From an uncultured Collinsella sp. (lineage in GTDB: Bacteria; Actinomycetota; Coriobacteriia; Coriobacteriales; Coriobacteriaceae), in the NCBI GenBank assembly GCA_958413765.1, contig CATYVH010000022.1, positions 1-29,035 on the forward strand: a stretch of DNA of 29,035 bases, written 5' to 3'. The notes under the pieces were generated by a model. The model was given only the letters and a program-made list of their open reading frames with translations. It did not search any database and was not told where the DNA came from. The first letter of the stretch is position 1. Each line of letters starts with the position of its first letter. Both the position numbers and the translations under genes were made by a program. This document shows, one piece after another, positions 15,295 through 22,801 of this stretch.

Positions 15295-15305
15295 GAGTTT
15301 TACCA
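15280..15305. promoter_or_regulatory. Perfect 10-bp inverted repeat, putative operator
   Basis: TGGTAAAACT and AGTTTTACCA are separated by 6 bp (GTCAAG). The half-site is the same as in the site at 15229-15247 and in the two copies before the GH13-GH77 gene. Confidence 0.6.
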
Positions 15306-15415
15306 TCGCAATTCTGCCAGTGGTCTAAACATGGCGCTTACCGATTAAACGCCGCCCAAAAACCACTTTCCTTCATAAAAGTAACGTACAGGTGTTATCG
15401 TAGTTTCTGCCGAAA

Positions 15416-15441
15416 GTTCCACCGAGCACGCGAGGTGGAAC
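15416..15441 (+). promoter_or_regulatory. Leader hairpin upstream of glgB
   Basis: GTTCCACC and GGTGGAAC form a perfect 8-bp stem with a 10-nt loop. A weaker CGAATC/GATTCG pair (15441-15446 with 15469-15474) follows. No U tract follows. I could not identify a convincing glgB promoter in the 330-bp gap. Confidence 0.5.
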
Positions 15442-15526
15442 GAATCATAGAACTATCGCCGTCCCTTCGATTCGTGCAGCCTTGGACCTTTCGCATCTAG
15501 TCACCAAGGCAACACGCTGCCGCGTC

Positions 15527-17803
15527 ATGATGGGATCAAACGTGAGCGATACAAAGCTAAAGCCAACGGCTAAAAAGCCCGCAACCCGTAAAGCCGCCCC
15601 GCACGCACCGGAGCTCACCAAGGACGATGTCTATCTATTTGGCATCGGCACGTGGGAGCGCAGCTGGGAAAAGATGGGCGCGCACCCCGACACGCAGAAC
15701 CGTACGCGCGGCTGGCGCTTTTGCGTTTGGGCGCCCGATGTAAAGAGCGTGCATGTCATTGGCGAATTTAACGACTGGGATGAAGAAGCCAACCCTCTGG
15801 TGCCCGTGCATACGAGCGCTATTTGGGAAGGCTTTATTCCTGGCGCCGAGCAGGGCCAGCTCTATAAGTACCTCATCGAGACCAACGAGGGCGAAAAGCT
15901 CTACAAGGCCGATCCATACGCCTTTAAGGCTGAGTGCCCTCCGGGTACCGCCAGCGTGCTGTGGACCCTCGATGGCTATAAGTGGAACGACGCCGCGTGG
16001 CTCAAGCGGCGCGCCGGCCACAACCACATGTCGCAGCCGCTGAACATCTACGAGGTGCATATTGGCTCGTGGAAGCGCCACGGCGACGCGCCGCAGGGCG
16101 AGCCGGACGAGTACGGCAACTATCCCGGCCCCATGGATCCCTTCCCCGCGCAGCGCGGCGAGTTTTACACCTACGACGACCTATCAGTGGAGCTCGTGGA
16201 CTACGTGTGCGACATGGGCTACACGCATATCGAGGTCATGCCGCTTATGGAGCATCCCTTCGACGGCTCCTGGGGCTACCAGACGACCGGATATTACGCC
16301 GCCACGTCGCGCTATGGCAACCCGCAGCAGCTCATGCACTTTATCGATGCGTGCCACGAGGCGGGCATCGGCGTGATCATGGACTGGGTGCCCGGCGGCT
16401 TTTGCGCCGACTCCCACGGCCTTGCCACCTTTAACGGCCACATGCTGTTTGAGCACGAGATTCACCCCAACTGGGGCACGCACAAGTTTGACTTCGCCCG
16501 TGGCGAGGTCCGCTCCTTCCTGGTCTCCAACGTGCTGTACTGGCTCGAGAACTTCCACGTGGACGGCATTCGCATGGACGGCGTGTCCAGCATGCTGTAC
16601 CTCAACTTTGGCATCGACGATCCCGGCCAAAAGAAGTTCAACAAGTACGGTACCGAGGAGGACCTGGACGCCAGCGCATTTATCCGCCAGGTCAACTGCG
16701 CCGTGGAGGCACACTACCCCGACGTGATGATGATGGCCGAGGAGTCCACCGCGTGGCCGCTCGTGACCTACCCGCCGCAGGACGGCGGCTTGGGCTTCCA
16801 CTACAAGTGGGACATGGGCTGGATGAACGACACCCTGCACTACATGCAGACCGATTTTCCGTGGCGCCCCGGCAACCACGGGCTGCTCACGTTCTCCATC
16901 ATGTACGCCTTTACCGAGAACTTTATCTGCCCGCTGAGCCACGACGAGGTCGTGCACGGCAAGTGCTCGCTGATCGGCCGCATGCCGGGCGACTGGTGGC
17001 GCCAGTTTGCCGGCCTGCGCACGCTGGCTTTCTACCAAATGACGCACCCCGGTGCCAAGCTCAACTTTATGGGCAACGAGATCGGCCAGTTTATTGAGTG
17101 GCGCTACTACGAGTCCATCCAGTGGTTCCTGACCGAGGAGTACGAGACCCACCGTCATCATCAGGCGTTTATCAAGGCGCTCAACCACCTGTACACCGCC
17201 GAGCCCGCCCTGTACGAGCGCGGCTACACCGACGACGGCTTTACCTGGATCGATGCGGATAACTCCAAGCAGTCCATCGTGAGCTTTGTGCGCCAGGGCG
17301 AGGACGTCGACGACGACCTGGTGATCCTGATCAACTTTGACCCGGCAAGCTACGAGAGCTTCCGCGTGGGCGTGCCGCGCGAGGGTGACTGGGAGGTCAT
17401 CTTTGATTCCGACCGTCCCGAGTTTGGCGGCAGCGGATACGCCGGCGAGGAGCCCTACACCTGCTCGAGCGAGCCCTATCCCTGGAACGGGCAGATGGAC
17501 TCTATTGAGATTAAGGTGCCTGGCCTGGCAGGCGTGGTGCTTAAGCGCCGCGGTCCCAGCAGCTATAAGCCGCCGATGGTCGAGGAGCCCAAGGCTGCGC
17601 CCAAGAAGCGCACGTCCTCGGTGAAGCCTAAGCCTGCGGCTGCCAAGAAGGCTCCGGCTAAGGCGAAGGCCACGACGACCAAGGCCAAGGCCAAGGCTGC
17701 CGCAAAGCCCGCTGCTAAGGCCGCAGCCAAGAAACCGGCTGCCAAAAAGGCCGCTACCAAGGCCAAGTCTGCTTCTGTTAAGCCGTCTGCCAAGGATGCG
17801 TAA
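15527..17803 (+). CDS. glgB: 1,4-alpha-glucan branching enzyme with Lys/Ala-rich tail
   Basis: GlgB cuts alpha-1,4 chains and rejoins them as alpha-1,6 branches in glycogen. After a short basic N-terminus come a CBM48 domain (RFCVWAPDVKSVHVIGEFNDWD) and a GH13_9 barrel. The nucleophile is Asp351 in GIRMDGVSSMLY, the acid/base Glu405 in MMAEESTAWP, and the third acid Asp473 in PLSHDEVVHGK. The C-terminal beta domain ends near residue 680. About 77 residues of low-complexity Lys/Ala/Pro follow, which standard branching enzymes lack. Region I reads DWVPGGF (286-292) where nearly all GH13 enzymes have His at the sixth position (DWVPGHF). The start is uncertain: ATG 15527, ATG 15530 and GTG 15542 (with GGGA upstream, beginning with SDTKLK) are all possible. 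It heads the glg gene series. Confidence 0.95.
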   Translation: MMGSNVSDTKLKPTAKKPATRKAAPHAPELTKDDVYLFGIGTWERSWEKMGAHPDTQNRTRGWRFCVWAPDVKSVHVIGEFNDWDEEANPLVPVHTSAIWEGFIPGAEQGQLYKYLIETNEGEKLYKADPYAFKAECPPGTASVLWTLDGYKWNDAAWLKRRAGHNHMSQPLNIYEVHIGSWKRHGDAPQGEPDEYGNYPGPMDPFPAQRGEFYTYDDLSVELVDYVCDMGYTHIEVMPLMEHPFDGSWGYQTTGYYAATSRYGNPQQLMHFIDACHEAGIGVIMDWVPGGFCADSHGLATFNGHMLFEHEIHPNWGTHKFDFARGEVRSFLVSNVLYWLENFHVDGIRMDGVSSMLYLNFGIDDPGQKKFNKYGTEEDLDASAFIRQVNCAVEAHYPDVMMMAEESTAWPLVTYPPQDGGLGFHYKWDMGWMNDTLHYMQTDFPWRPGNHGLLTFSIMYAFTENFICPLSHDEVVHGKCSLIGRMPGDWWRQFAGLRTLAFYQMTHPGAKLNFMGNEIGQFIEWRYYESIQWFLTEEYETHRHHQAFIKALNHLYTAEPALYERGYTDDGFTWIDADNSKQSIVSFVRQGEDVDDDLVILINFDPASYESFRVGVPREGDWEVIFDSDRPEFGGSGYAGEEPYTCSSEPYPWNGQMDSIEIKVPGLAGVVLKRRGPSSYKPPMVEEPKAAPKKRTSSVKPKPAAAKKAPAKAKATTTKAKAKAAAKPAAKAAAKKPAAKKAATKAKSASVKPSAKDA
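17570..17800 (+). repeat. Low-complexity Lys/Ala/Pro-coding tail of glgB
   Basis: About 77 codons are dominated by AAG, GCC, GCT and CCG, with recurring AAKK, AKAKA and KPAAK units. The composition is that of histone-H1-like actinobacterial tails. Confidence 0.85.
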
Positions 17804-17811
17804 CAAAACCG

Positions 17812-17843
17812 TTACAGCTGTAATTACCCGCCCCGACGGGGCG
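17812..17843 (+). promoter_or_regulatory. Palindrome and short hairpin between glgB and glgP
   Basis: TTACAGCTGTAA (17812-17823) is a perfect 12-bp palindrome that could be a protein-binding site. CGCCCC-GAC-GGGGCG (17829-17843) forms a 6-bp stem without a U tract, so it is more likely a processing or stability element than a terminator. Confidence 0.4.
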
Positions 17844-17861
17844 TAGGATACAAGTCATAAC

Positions 17862-17896
17862 CGTTCCGGGAGAAACATCCCCGGGGGAAAGGAACG
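17862..17896 (+). promoter_or_regulatory. glgP ribosome site with two mutually exclusive foldings
   Basis: CGTTCC (17862-17867) can pair with GGAACG (17891-17896), which covers the AAAGGAAC ribosome site. Alternatively CCGGG (17866-17870) pairs with CCCGG (17880-17884) and leaves the site free. The two pairings share bases, so only one can form at a time. Confidence 0.35.
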
Positions 17897-17897
17897 T

Positions 17898-20324
17898 ATG
17901 AATAAGATCTTCGACAACAAGCAGGAGTTTACCGAGCTCTATCGCGATGCCGTCATGAGCATCAGCGGCAAGAGCGTCGAGGCCGCCAGCGACCTCGACC
18001 GCTTTAACGCCCTGGCCAAGCTCGTGGCCGAGAAGGCGCGCACCGTTGCCACCAAGAGTGACGCCCGCGTCACCGCCGAGGGCAAAAAGCGCGTGTACTA
18101 CTTCTCGATCGAGTTTTTGATCGGCCGCCTGCTCGACAACTACCTGCTCAACTTTGGCGTGCGCGACATGGTCGCCGAGGCGCTCGACGACATGGGCTTT
18201 GACCTATCCGTCATCGAGAACCAGGAGCCCGATCCGGCCCTGGGCAACGGTGGCCTGGGTCGTCTGGCCGCGTGCTTCCTGGATTCCATGGCGGCCGAGG
18301 GCATTGCCGGCTACGGCAACGGCATGCGCTACCGCTACGGCCTGTTTAAGCAGGAGATCGTCAACGGCAGCCAGGTCGAGGCCACCGACGAGTGGCTCAC
18401 CCACGGCTATCCTTGGGAAGTCCGTCGTCAGGACAAGGCCGTGACCATTAAGTTTGGCGGCCGCGTCGAGGGCTTTGAGGAGAACGGCCGCACGTTCTAC
18501 CGCACGGTAGACACGCAGGACATCCTGGCCGTCCCTTATGACATCCCCGTCGTGGGCTATGCCGGCGAAACCGTCAACAAGCTGCGCGTCTGGGCCGCCG
18601 AGCCGGTCGAGGAGCACTTTGATCTGGAGGCCTTCAACCGTGGCGACTATGCTCTGGCCGATGCCGAGCGCGCTGAGGCCGAGGCCATCAGCGCCATCCT
18701 CTACCCCAACGACGCCGGCGAGCACGGCCGTCTACTGCGCCTGAAGCAGGAGTACCTGTTTGTTTCCGCCGGTATCTACAGCCTGCTCGACACCTTTGAG
18801 AAGGAGCACGGCGCGAACTGGGAGCTGCTGCCGCAGTTTGTGGCCATCCACACCAACGATACCCACCCCGCCATGTGCGGCCCCGAGCTCATGCGTATCC
18901 TCATCGACGAGAAGAAGCTCGAGTGGGATGACGCCTGGAACATCGTGACGCAGGTCGTGAGCTACACCAACCACACCATCCTGCCCGAGGCTCTAGAGAA
19001 GTGGCCCATCGGCACGTTCTCCAAGCTCCTCCCCCGCGTGTACCAGATCATCGACGAGATCAGCCGCCGTTGGCACGAGTCGTTCGACACCACGCAGGAG
19101 GGCTGGCAGGAGCGTCTGCGCCAGACCGCCATTCTGTGGGACGGCGAGATTCGCATGGCCAACCTGTCTGTGATCTGCAGCCATAGCGTCAACGGCGTGG
19201 CCAAGATCCACTCCGACATCATCAAGAACATCGTGCTCAAGGACTTCTATGCCCTGACGCCCGAGAAGTTCAACAACAAGACCAACGGCATATCGCACCG
19301 TCGCTTCTTTGCCGAGGCCAACCCCACCTACGCCAAGCTCGTGACCGAGGCCATTGGCGATGGCTGGCTTAAGGACGCCTTTGAGCTGGAGAAACTCAAG
19401 GAGTTTAAGGACGACACCGAGTTCTTGAAGGCCGTGGGTGCCTCTAAGCGCGCCAACAAGGAGCGTCTGGCCGCCTACGTTAAGGCCGAGACCGGTCTGG
19501 TCATCGACCCCAACACCGTCTTCGATGTTCAGGTTAAGCGCTTCCACGCCTACAAGCGCCAGCTCATGAACATCATGAAGGTGATGGACATCTACAACCG
19601 TCGCATCGCCGATCCCAACTTCCACGTGACGCCGACGACCTTCATCTTTAGTGGCAAGGCCGCCTCGAGCTACACCTTCGCCAAGGAGACCATCCGCCTC
19701 ATTAACTCCGTCGCCGAGGTCATCAACAACGACGCCCGCGTGAACGAGGTTATGAAGGTCTGCTTTATCCCCAACTTCCGTGTGAGCAACGCCCAGCTCA
19801 TCTACCCCGCCGCCGAGATCTCGGAGCAGATCTCCACGGCCGGCAAGGAGGCCTCGGGCACGTCCAACATGAAGCTCATGATGAACGGCGCCATTACGCT
19901 GGGCACCCTCGACGGCGCCAACATCGAGATCGCCGACCTGGCCGGTCGCGAGAACGAGGCCATCTTTGGCCTGACCGCCCCCGAGGTCGAGCAGCTCTGG
20001 GCATCCAACAGCTACTTTGCTTGGGATACGCTCAACGGCGACCGCGAGCGTCTGGGCCGCGTGATGGACGAGCTCAAGGACAACACGTTTGCCGGCCTTT
20101 CGGGCAACTTCGAAAGCATCTACAACGAGCTCATGAACAACAACGACCCCGACCTGGTCATGGCCGACTTCCGCAGCTATGTGGATGCATGGGAGGCGCT
20201 CACGAACAGCTACGGCGACCAGGAGACCTGGAACCGCAAGGCCTTGCTCAACACCGCCTCCTCCGGCTGGTTCTCGAGCGACCGCACCATTCGCGAGTAC
20301 CGCGACGAGATCTGGCACGCGTAA
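17898..20324 (+). CDS. glgP: Glycogen/alpha-glucan phosphorylase
   Basis: GlgP releases glucose-1-phosphate from chain ends of glycogen using phosphate and pyridoxal phosphate. The 808-residue length and motifs are typical of GT35: YYFSIEFLIGRLLDNYLLN, DPALGNGGLGRLAACFLDS, HTNDTHPAMCGPELMRIL, VQVKRFHAYKRQLMN, FIFSGKAA and, in GKEASGTSNMKLMMNGA, the PLP-binding Lys659. The ATG has AAAGGAAC immediately upstream. It lies 94 bp after glgB and 106 bp before glgC on the same strand, so the locus encodes both synthesis and breakdown. There is no added tail, in contrast to GlgB and GlgA. Identification is firm; regulation by phosphorylation or allostery cannot be judged here. Confidence 0.97.
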   Translation: MNKIFDNKQEFTELYRDAVMSISGKSVEAASDLDRFNALAKLVAEKARTVATKSDARVTAEGKKRVYYFSIEFLIGRLLDNYLLNFGVRDMVAEALDDMGFDLSVIENQEPDPALGNGGLGRLAACFLDSMAAEGIAGYGNGMRYRYGLFKQEIVNGSQVEATDEWLTHGYPWEVRRQDKAVTIKFGGRVEGFEENGRTFYRTVDTQDILAVPYDIPVVGYAGETVNKLRVWAAEPVEEHFDLEAFNRGDYALADAERAEAEAISAILYPNDAGEHGRLLRLKQEYLFVSAGIYSLLDTFEKEHGANWELLPQFVAIHTNDTHPAMCGPELMRILIDEKKLEWDDAWNIVTQVVSYTNHTILPEALEKWPIGTFSKLLPRVYQIIDEISRRWHESFDTTQEGWQERLRQTAILWDGEIRMANLSVICSHSVNGVAKIHSDIIKNIVLKDFYALTPEKFNNKTNGISHRRFFAEANPTYAKLVTEAIGDGWLKDAFELEKLKEFKDDTEFLKAVGASKRANKERLAAYVKAETGLVIDPNTVFDVQVKRFHAYKRQLMNIMKVMDIYNRRIADPNFHVTPTTFIFSGKAASSYTFAKETIRLINSVAEVINNDARVNEVMKVCFIPNFRVSNAQLIYPAAEISEQISTAGKEASGTSNMKLMMNGAITLGTLDGANIEIADLAGRENEAIFGLTAPEVEQLWASNSYFAWDTLNGDRERLGRVMDELKDNTFAGLSGNFESIYNELMNNNDPDLVMADFRSYVDAWEALTNSYGDQETWNRKALLNTASSGWFSSDRTIREYRDEIWHA

Positions 20325-20359
20325 AGGCGCGCGAGCTCCCTTTGCCGCACGGCATTACT

Positions 20360-20390
20360 CGACGGGCGCAACGTTGCGCTGCGCCCGTCG
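20360..20390 (+). promoter_or_regulatory. Strong stem-loop between glgP and glgC
   Basis: CGACGGGCGCA and TGCGCCCGTCG form a perfect 11-bp stem with a 9-nt loop. Only CTAATGGGTTT follows, not a clear U tract. It could be a weak terminator or an mRNA processing/stability element. Confidence 0.55.
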
Positions 20391-20430
20391 CTAATGGGTT
20401 TAGGAACATCGATGACAGAAGGAGAAATCG

Positions 20431-21579
20431 ATGAGTAAGAAAGAATGCATCGCGATGCTCCTCGCAGGAGGACAGGGCAGCCGATTGGGGGCACTCACCC
20501 AAAAGATCGCCAAGCCGGCGGTTAGCTTTGGTGGCAAGTTCCGCATTATCGACTTTTCGCTCTCCAACTGCTCCAACTCGGGCATCGACACGGTGGGCGT
20601 TCTGACGCAGTACCGTCCCTACCTGCTGCATGCCTATGTGGGCTCCGGCGAGGCCTGGGATCTGGACAGCCGCGACGGCGGCGTGTCGATCCTGCCGCCG
20701 TACGAGACGCAGACCGGTGGCGCCTGGTATGCGGGCACGGCCGACGCCATTACGCAGAACCTCGACTACATCAAGGCCAACGACCCCAAGTACGTCCTGA
20801 TTCTTTCGGGCGATCACCTGTATCGCATGGACTACCGCAAGATGCTCAAGACGCACATCGAGAATAACGCCGACCTCACGGTGAGCGTTATGCCCGTGCC
20901 GTGGGAGGAGGCCAGCCGCTTTGGCATCCTGACCACCGACCCCGAGGACGGGCGCATCACCAAGTTCACCGAGAAGCCCGAGAAGCCCGATTCGAACCTC
21001 GCATCCATGGGCATCTACATCTTCTCGGCCGACGTGCTGATCGAGGCGCTCGAGGAGGACGCTCTGGATCAGCGCTCGAGCCACGACTTTGGTAAGGACA
21101 TCATCCCCAAGCTGCTCGGCGAGAACAAGCGCCTGTACAGCTACGAGTTCCACGGCTTTTGGAAGGACGTCGGCACCATCGCCAGCTTCCATGAGACCTC
21201 GATGGACCTGCTGGGCAACAACCCCGAGTTCGATCTGTTTGACAAGAACTTCCCCATCATGTCCAACATCACCACGCGTCCGCCGCACTACATTGGACCG
21301 GACGGCCGCCTGGACGACTGCCTGGTCTCCAACGGCTGCAAGATCTACGGCACCGCTCGCCACTCGATCCTTTCGACCGATGTCATCATCGAGGAGCGCG
21401 CCGTGGTCGAGGACTCCGTGCTGCTGCCGGGTGCGCACGTTAAGAGCGGCGCGCACATCTGCCGCGCTATTTTGGGCGAGAACTCCACGGTCGAAGAGGG
21501 CGTGAAGCTCGGCTCTGTCGATACCACCAAGGATACGGCCGTCGTTGGAAATGACGTCGTTATCGGGAAGGGGGAATGA
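20431..21579 (+). CDS. glgC: Glucose-1-phosphate adenylyltransferase, catalytic subunit
   Basis: GlgC makes ADP-glucose and pyrophosphate from ATP and glucose-1-phosphate, the committed step of glycogen synthesis. The 382-residue protein has the nucleotide loop LLAGGQGSRLGALT at 10-23, KPAVSFGGKFRIIDF near 29-43, GTADAITQN, LSGDHLYRMDY (catalytic Asp), SRFGILTTD and KFTEKPEKP (glucose-phosphate-binding Lys), then a C-terminal left-handed beta-helix with CKIYGTARHSIL. AGAAGGAG lies 6 nt before the ATG. GlgD starts 4 nt after the stop, so the two are cotranslated and probably form a GlgC-GlgD heteromer. Confidence 0.97.
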   Translation: MSKKECIAMLLAGGQGSRLGALTQKIAKPAVSFGGKFRIIDFSLSNCSNSGIDTVGVLTQYRPYLLHAYVGSGEAWDLDSRDGGVSILPPYETQTGGAWYAGTADAITQNLDYIKANDPKYVLILSGDHLYRMDYRKMLKTHIENNADLTVSVMPVPWEEASRFGILTTDPEDGRITKFTEKPEKPDSNLASMGIYIFSADVLIEALEEDALDQRSSHDFGKDIIPKLLGENKRLYSYEFHGFWKDVGTIASFHETSMDLLGNNPEFDLFDKNFPIMSNITTRPPHYIGPDGRLDDCLVSNGCKIYGTARHSILSTDVIIEERAVVEDSVLLPGAHVKSGAHICRAILGENSTVEEGVKLGSVDTTKDTAVVGNDVVIGKGE

Positions 21580-21583
21580 TCCG

Positions 21584-22711
21584 ATGATCAATCGCAAGGC
21601 CATCGGTTATATCACCGCTAACTACTCTTCGTCCTACGGCAGTGTCCTACTCAAGGACCGCCCCATCGCGTCCGTTCCGTTTTTGGGCCGCTACCGCCTG
21701 ATCGACTTTCCGCTGTCCAACATGATGAATGCCGGCATCAAGACCGTCGGTGTCGTCATGCCGGGTAATTACCGTTCGCTGATCGACCACGTGGGCTCGG
21801 GCAAGGACTGGGGCCTGGACCGCAAGAAGGGCGGCCTGTTCATGGTGCCCGGCAACGCGTATGGCACCACCAAGGGCGGCATGCGCTTCCTGCTGCGCGA
21901 CATCATCTCCAACAAGACGCTGTTCCAGCGCTCGGAGAATCCCTATGTTGTGATGATGGGCACCAACATCATCTTTAACATGGACCTCAACACCATCATC
22001 GAGGCGCACGAGAACTCCGGTGCCCAGATGACCGTGGTGTACTGCAAGGCCACGCGCAATGTCGAAGACGAGACCAAACTCGAGATTAACGAGAACGGCC
22101 GCCTGACGGGCGTGAGCGCCGGCGTCGCGTACGGCGACAACGCCTCCATGGACTGCTGCATCGTCAACCGCGAGACGCTCCTCGAGATTATCGACCACTA
22201 CCAGGCCGCCGACTATCTGGACCTGCTCGAGGCACTCCAGGGCGACTTTGGCAACATCGACGTGTGCAGCTACGAGTACAAGGGCGAGGTCGTGGGCGTG
22301 TTTAGCGAGAAGTCGCTGTATCGCCGCAGCATGGACCTGCTCGACCAGACCGTGGCCGACCAGCTCTTCGATCCCGAGCGCCCGATCCTGACCAAGGCTC
22401 ACGACGTGCCGCCTTCGCGCTATGCGACCGGCAGCCACGCGTGCAACTCGATCATCTCGGCCGGCTGCATCATCAAGGGCACCGTACGCAACTCGATCCT
22501 GTCGCGCGGCGTCGTGGTCGAGGAAGGCGCTTCGGTGACCAACTCGATCATCAACCAGAGCTGCATCATCAAGAGCGGCGCCCGCGTCGAGAACGCCATT
22601 CTGGACAAGAACAACGTGGTTCCCACCAACACCGAGCTTCGCGGCACGCCCGAGAACATCCTGGTGCTGGGCAAGGCTCCGTTAACTTCCGACACCACCA
22701 TCGTACGTTAA
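21584..22711 (+). CDS. glgD: GlgD, regulatory subunit of ADP-glucose pyrophosphorylase
   Basis: The 375-residue protein is a GlgC paralogue without the catalytic loop: after AIGYITANYSSSYGSVLLKD it continues RPIASVPFLGRYRLIDFPLSN. The GlgC SGDH motif reads MGTNIIFNMD, so the catalytic Asp is missing. This is the pattern of GlgD subunits in Gram-positive bacteria, which raise the activity or alter the regulation of GlgC. The C-terminal beta-helix (SIISAGCIIKGTVRNSIL, TNSIINQSCIIKSG) is intact. I chose ATG 21584 because GGGGGAATG lies just upstream and the protein then begins MINRKAIG, as expected for the family. Confidence 0.95.
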   Translation: MINRKAIGYITANYSSSYGSVLLKDRPIASVPFLGRYRLIDFPLSNMMNAGIKTVGVVMPGNYRSLIDHVGSGKDWGLDRKKGGLFMVPGNAYGTTKGGMRFLLRDIISNKTLFQRSENPYVVMMGTNIIFNMDLNTIIEAHENSGAQMTVVYCKATRNVEDETKLEINENGRLTGVSAGVAYGDNASMDCCIVNRETLLEIIDHYQAADYLDLLEALQGDFGNIDVCSYEYKGEVVGVFSEKSLYRRSMDLLDQTVADQLFDPERPILTKAHDVPPSRYATGSHACNSIISAGCIIKGTVRNSILSRGVVVEEGASVTNSIINQSCIIKSGARVENAILDKNNVVPTNTELRGTPENILVLGKAPLTSDTTIVR

Positions 22712-22743
22712 CGTTGGCACCGCAACATCGCTCGTAACATGTA

Positions 22744-22777
22744 GAATAGCCGCCCGGTTTGCGCCAGGCGGCTATTC
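22744..22777 (+). promoter_or_regulatory. Perfect 11-bp stem-loop upstream of glgA
   Basis: GAATAGCCGCC and GGCGGCTATTC pair perfectly around a 12-nt loop, ending 13 nt before the GGGAG ribosome site of glgA. TCGAATTGC follows, with no U tract. It may act as a stability, processing or translation-control element. Confidence 0.6.
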
Positions 22778-22801
22778 TCGAATTGCAACATGGGAGACAA
22801 A

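Noticed and set aside
16184..17806. 540-codon minus-strand open frame opposite glgB
   Set aside because: It mirrors glgB codon bias; the Leu/Gly/Arg-rich start simply mirrors the Lys/Ala tail. No ribosome site or domain.
18993..20318. Minus-strand open frame opposite glgP
   Set aside because: Antisense shadow of a well-defined phosphorylase gene, no recognisable motifs.
20412..20438. Tiny frame MTEGEIDE overlapping the glgC start
   Set aside because: No ribosome site of its own, and it contains the glgC ribosome site (AGAAGGAG), so it is most likely incidental.
22744..22777. Stem-loop before glgA as a terminator
   Set aside because: The stem is perfect, but the following bases (TCGAATTGC) lack a U run, and it sits 13 nt before the glgA ribosome site.
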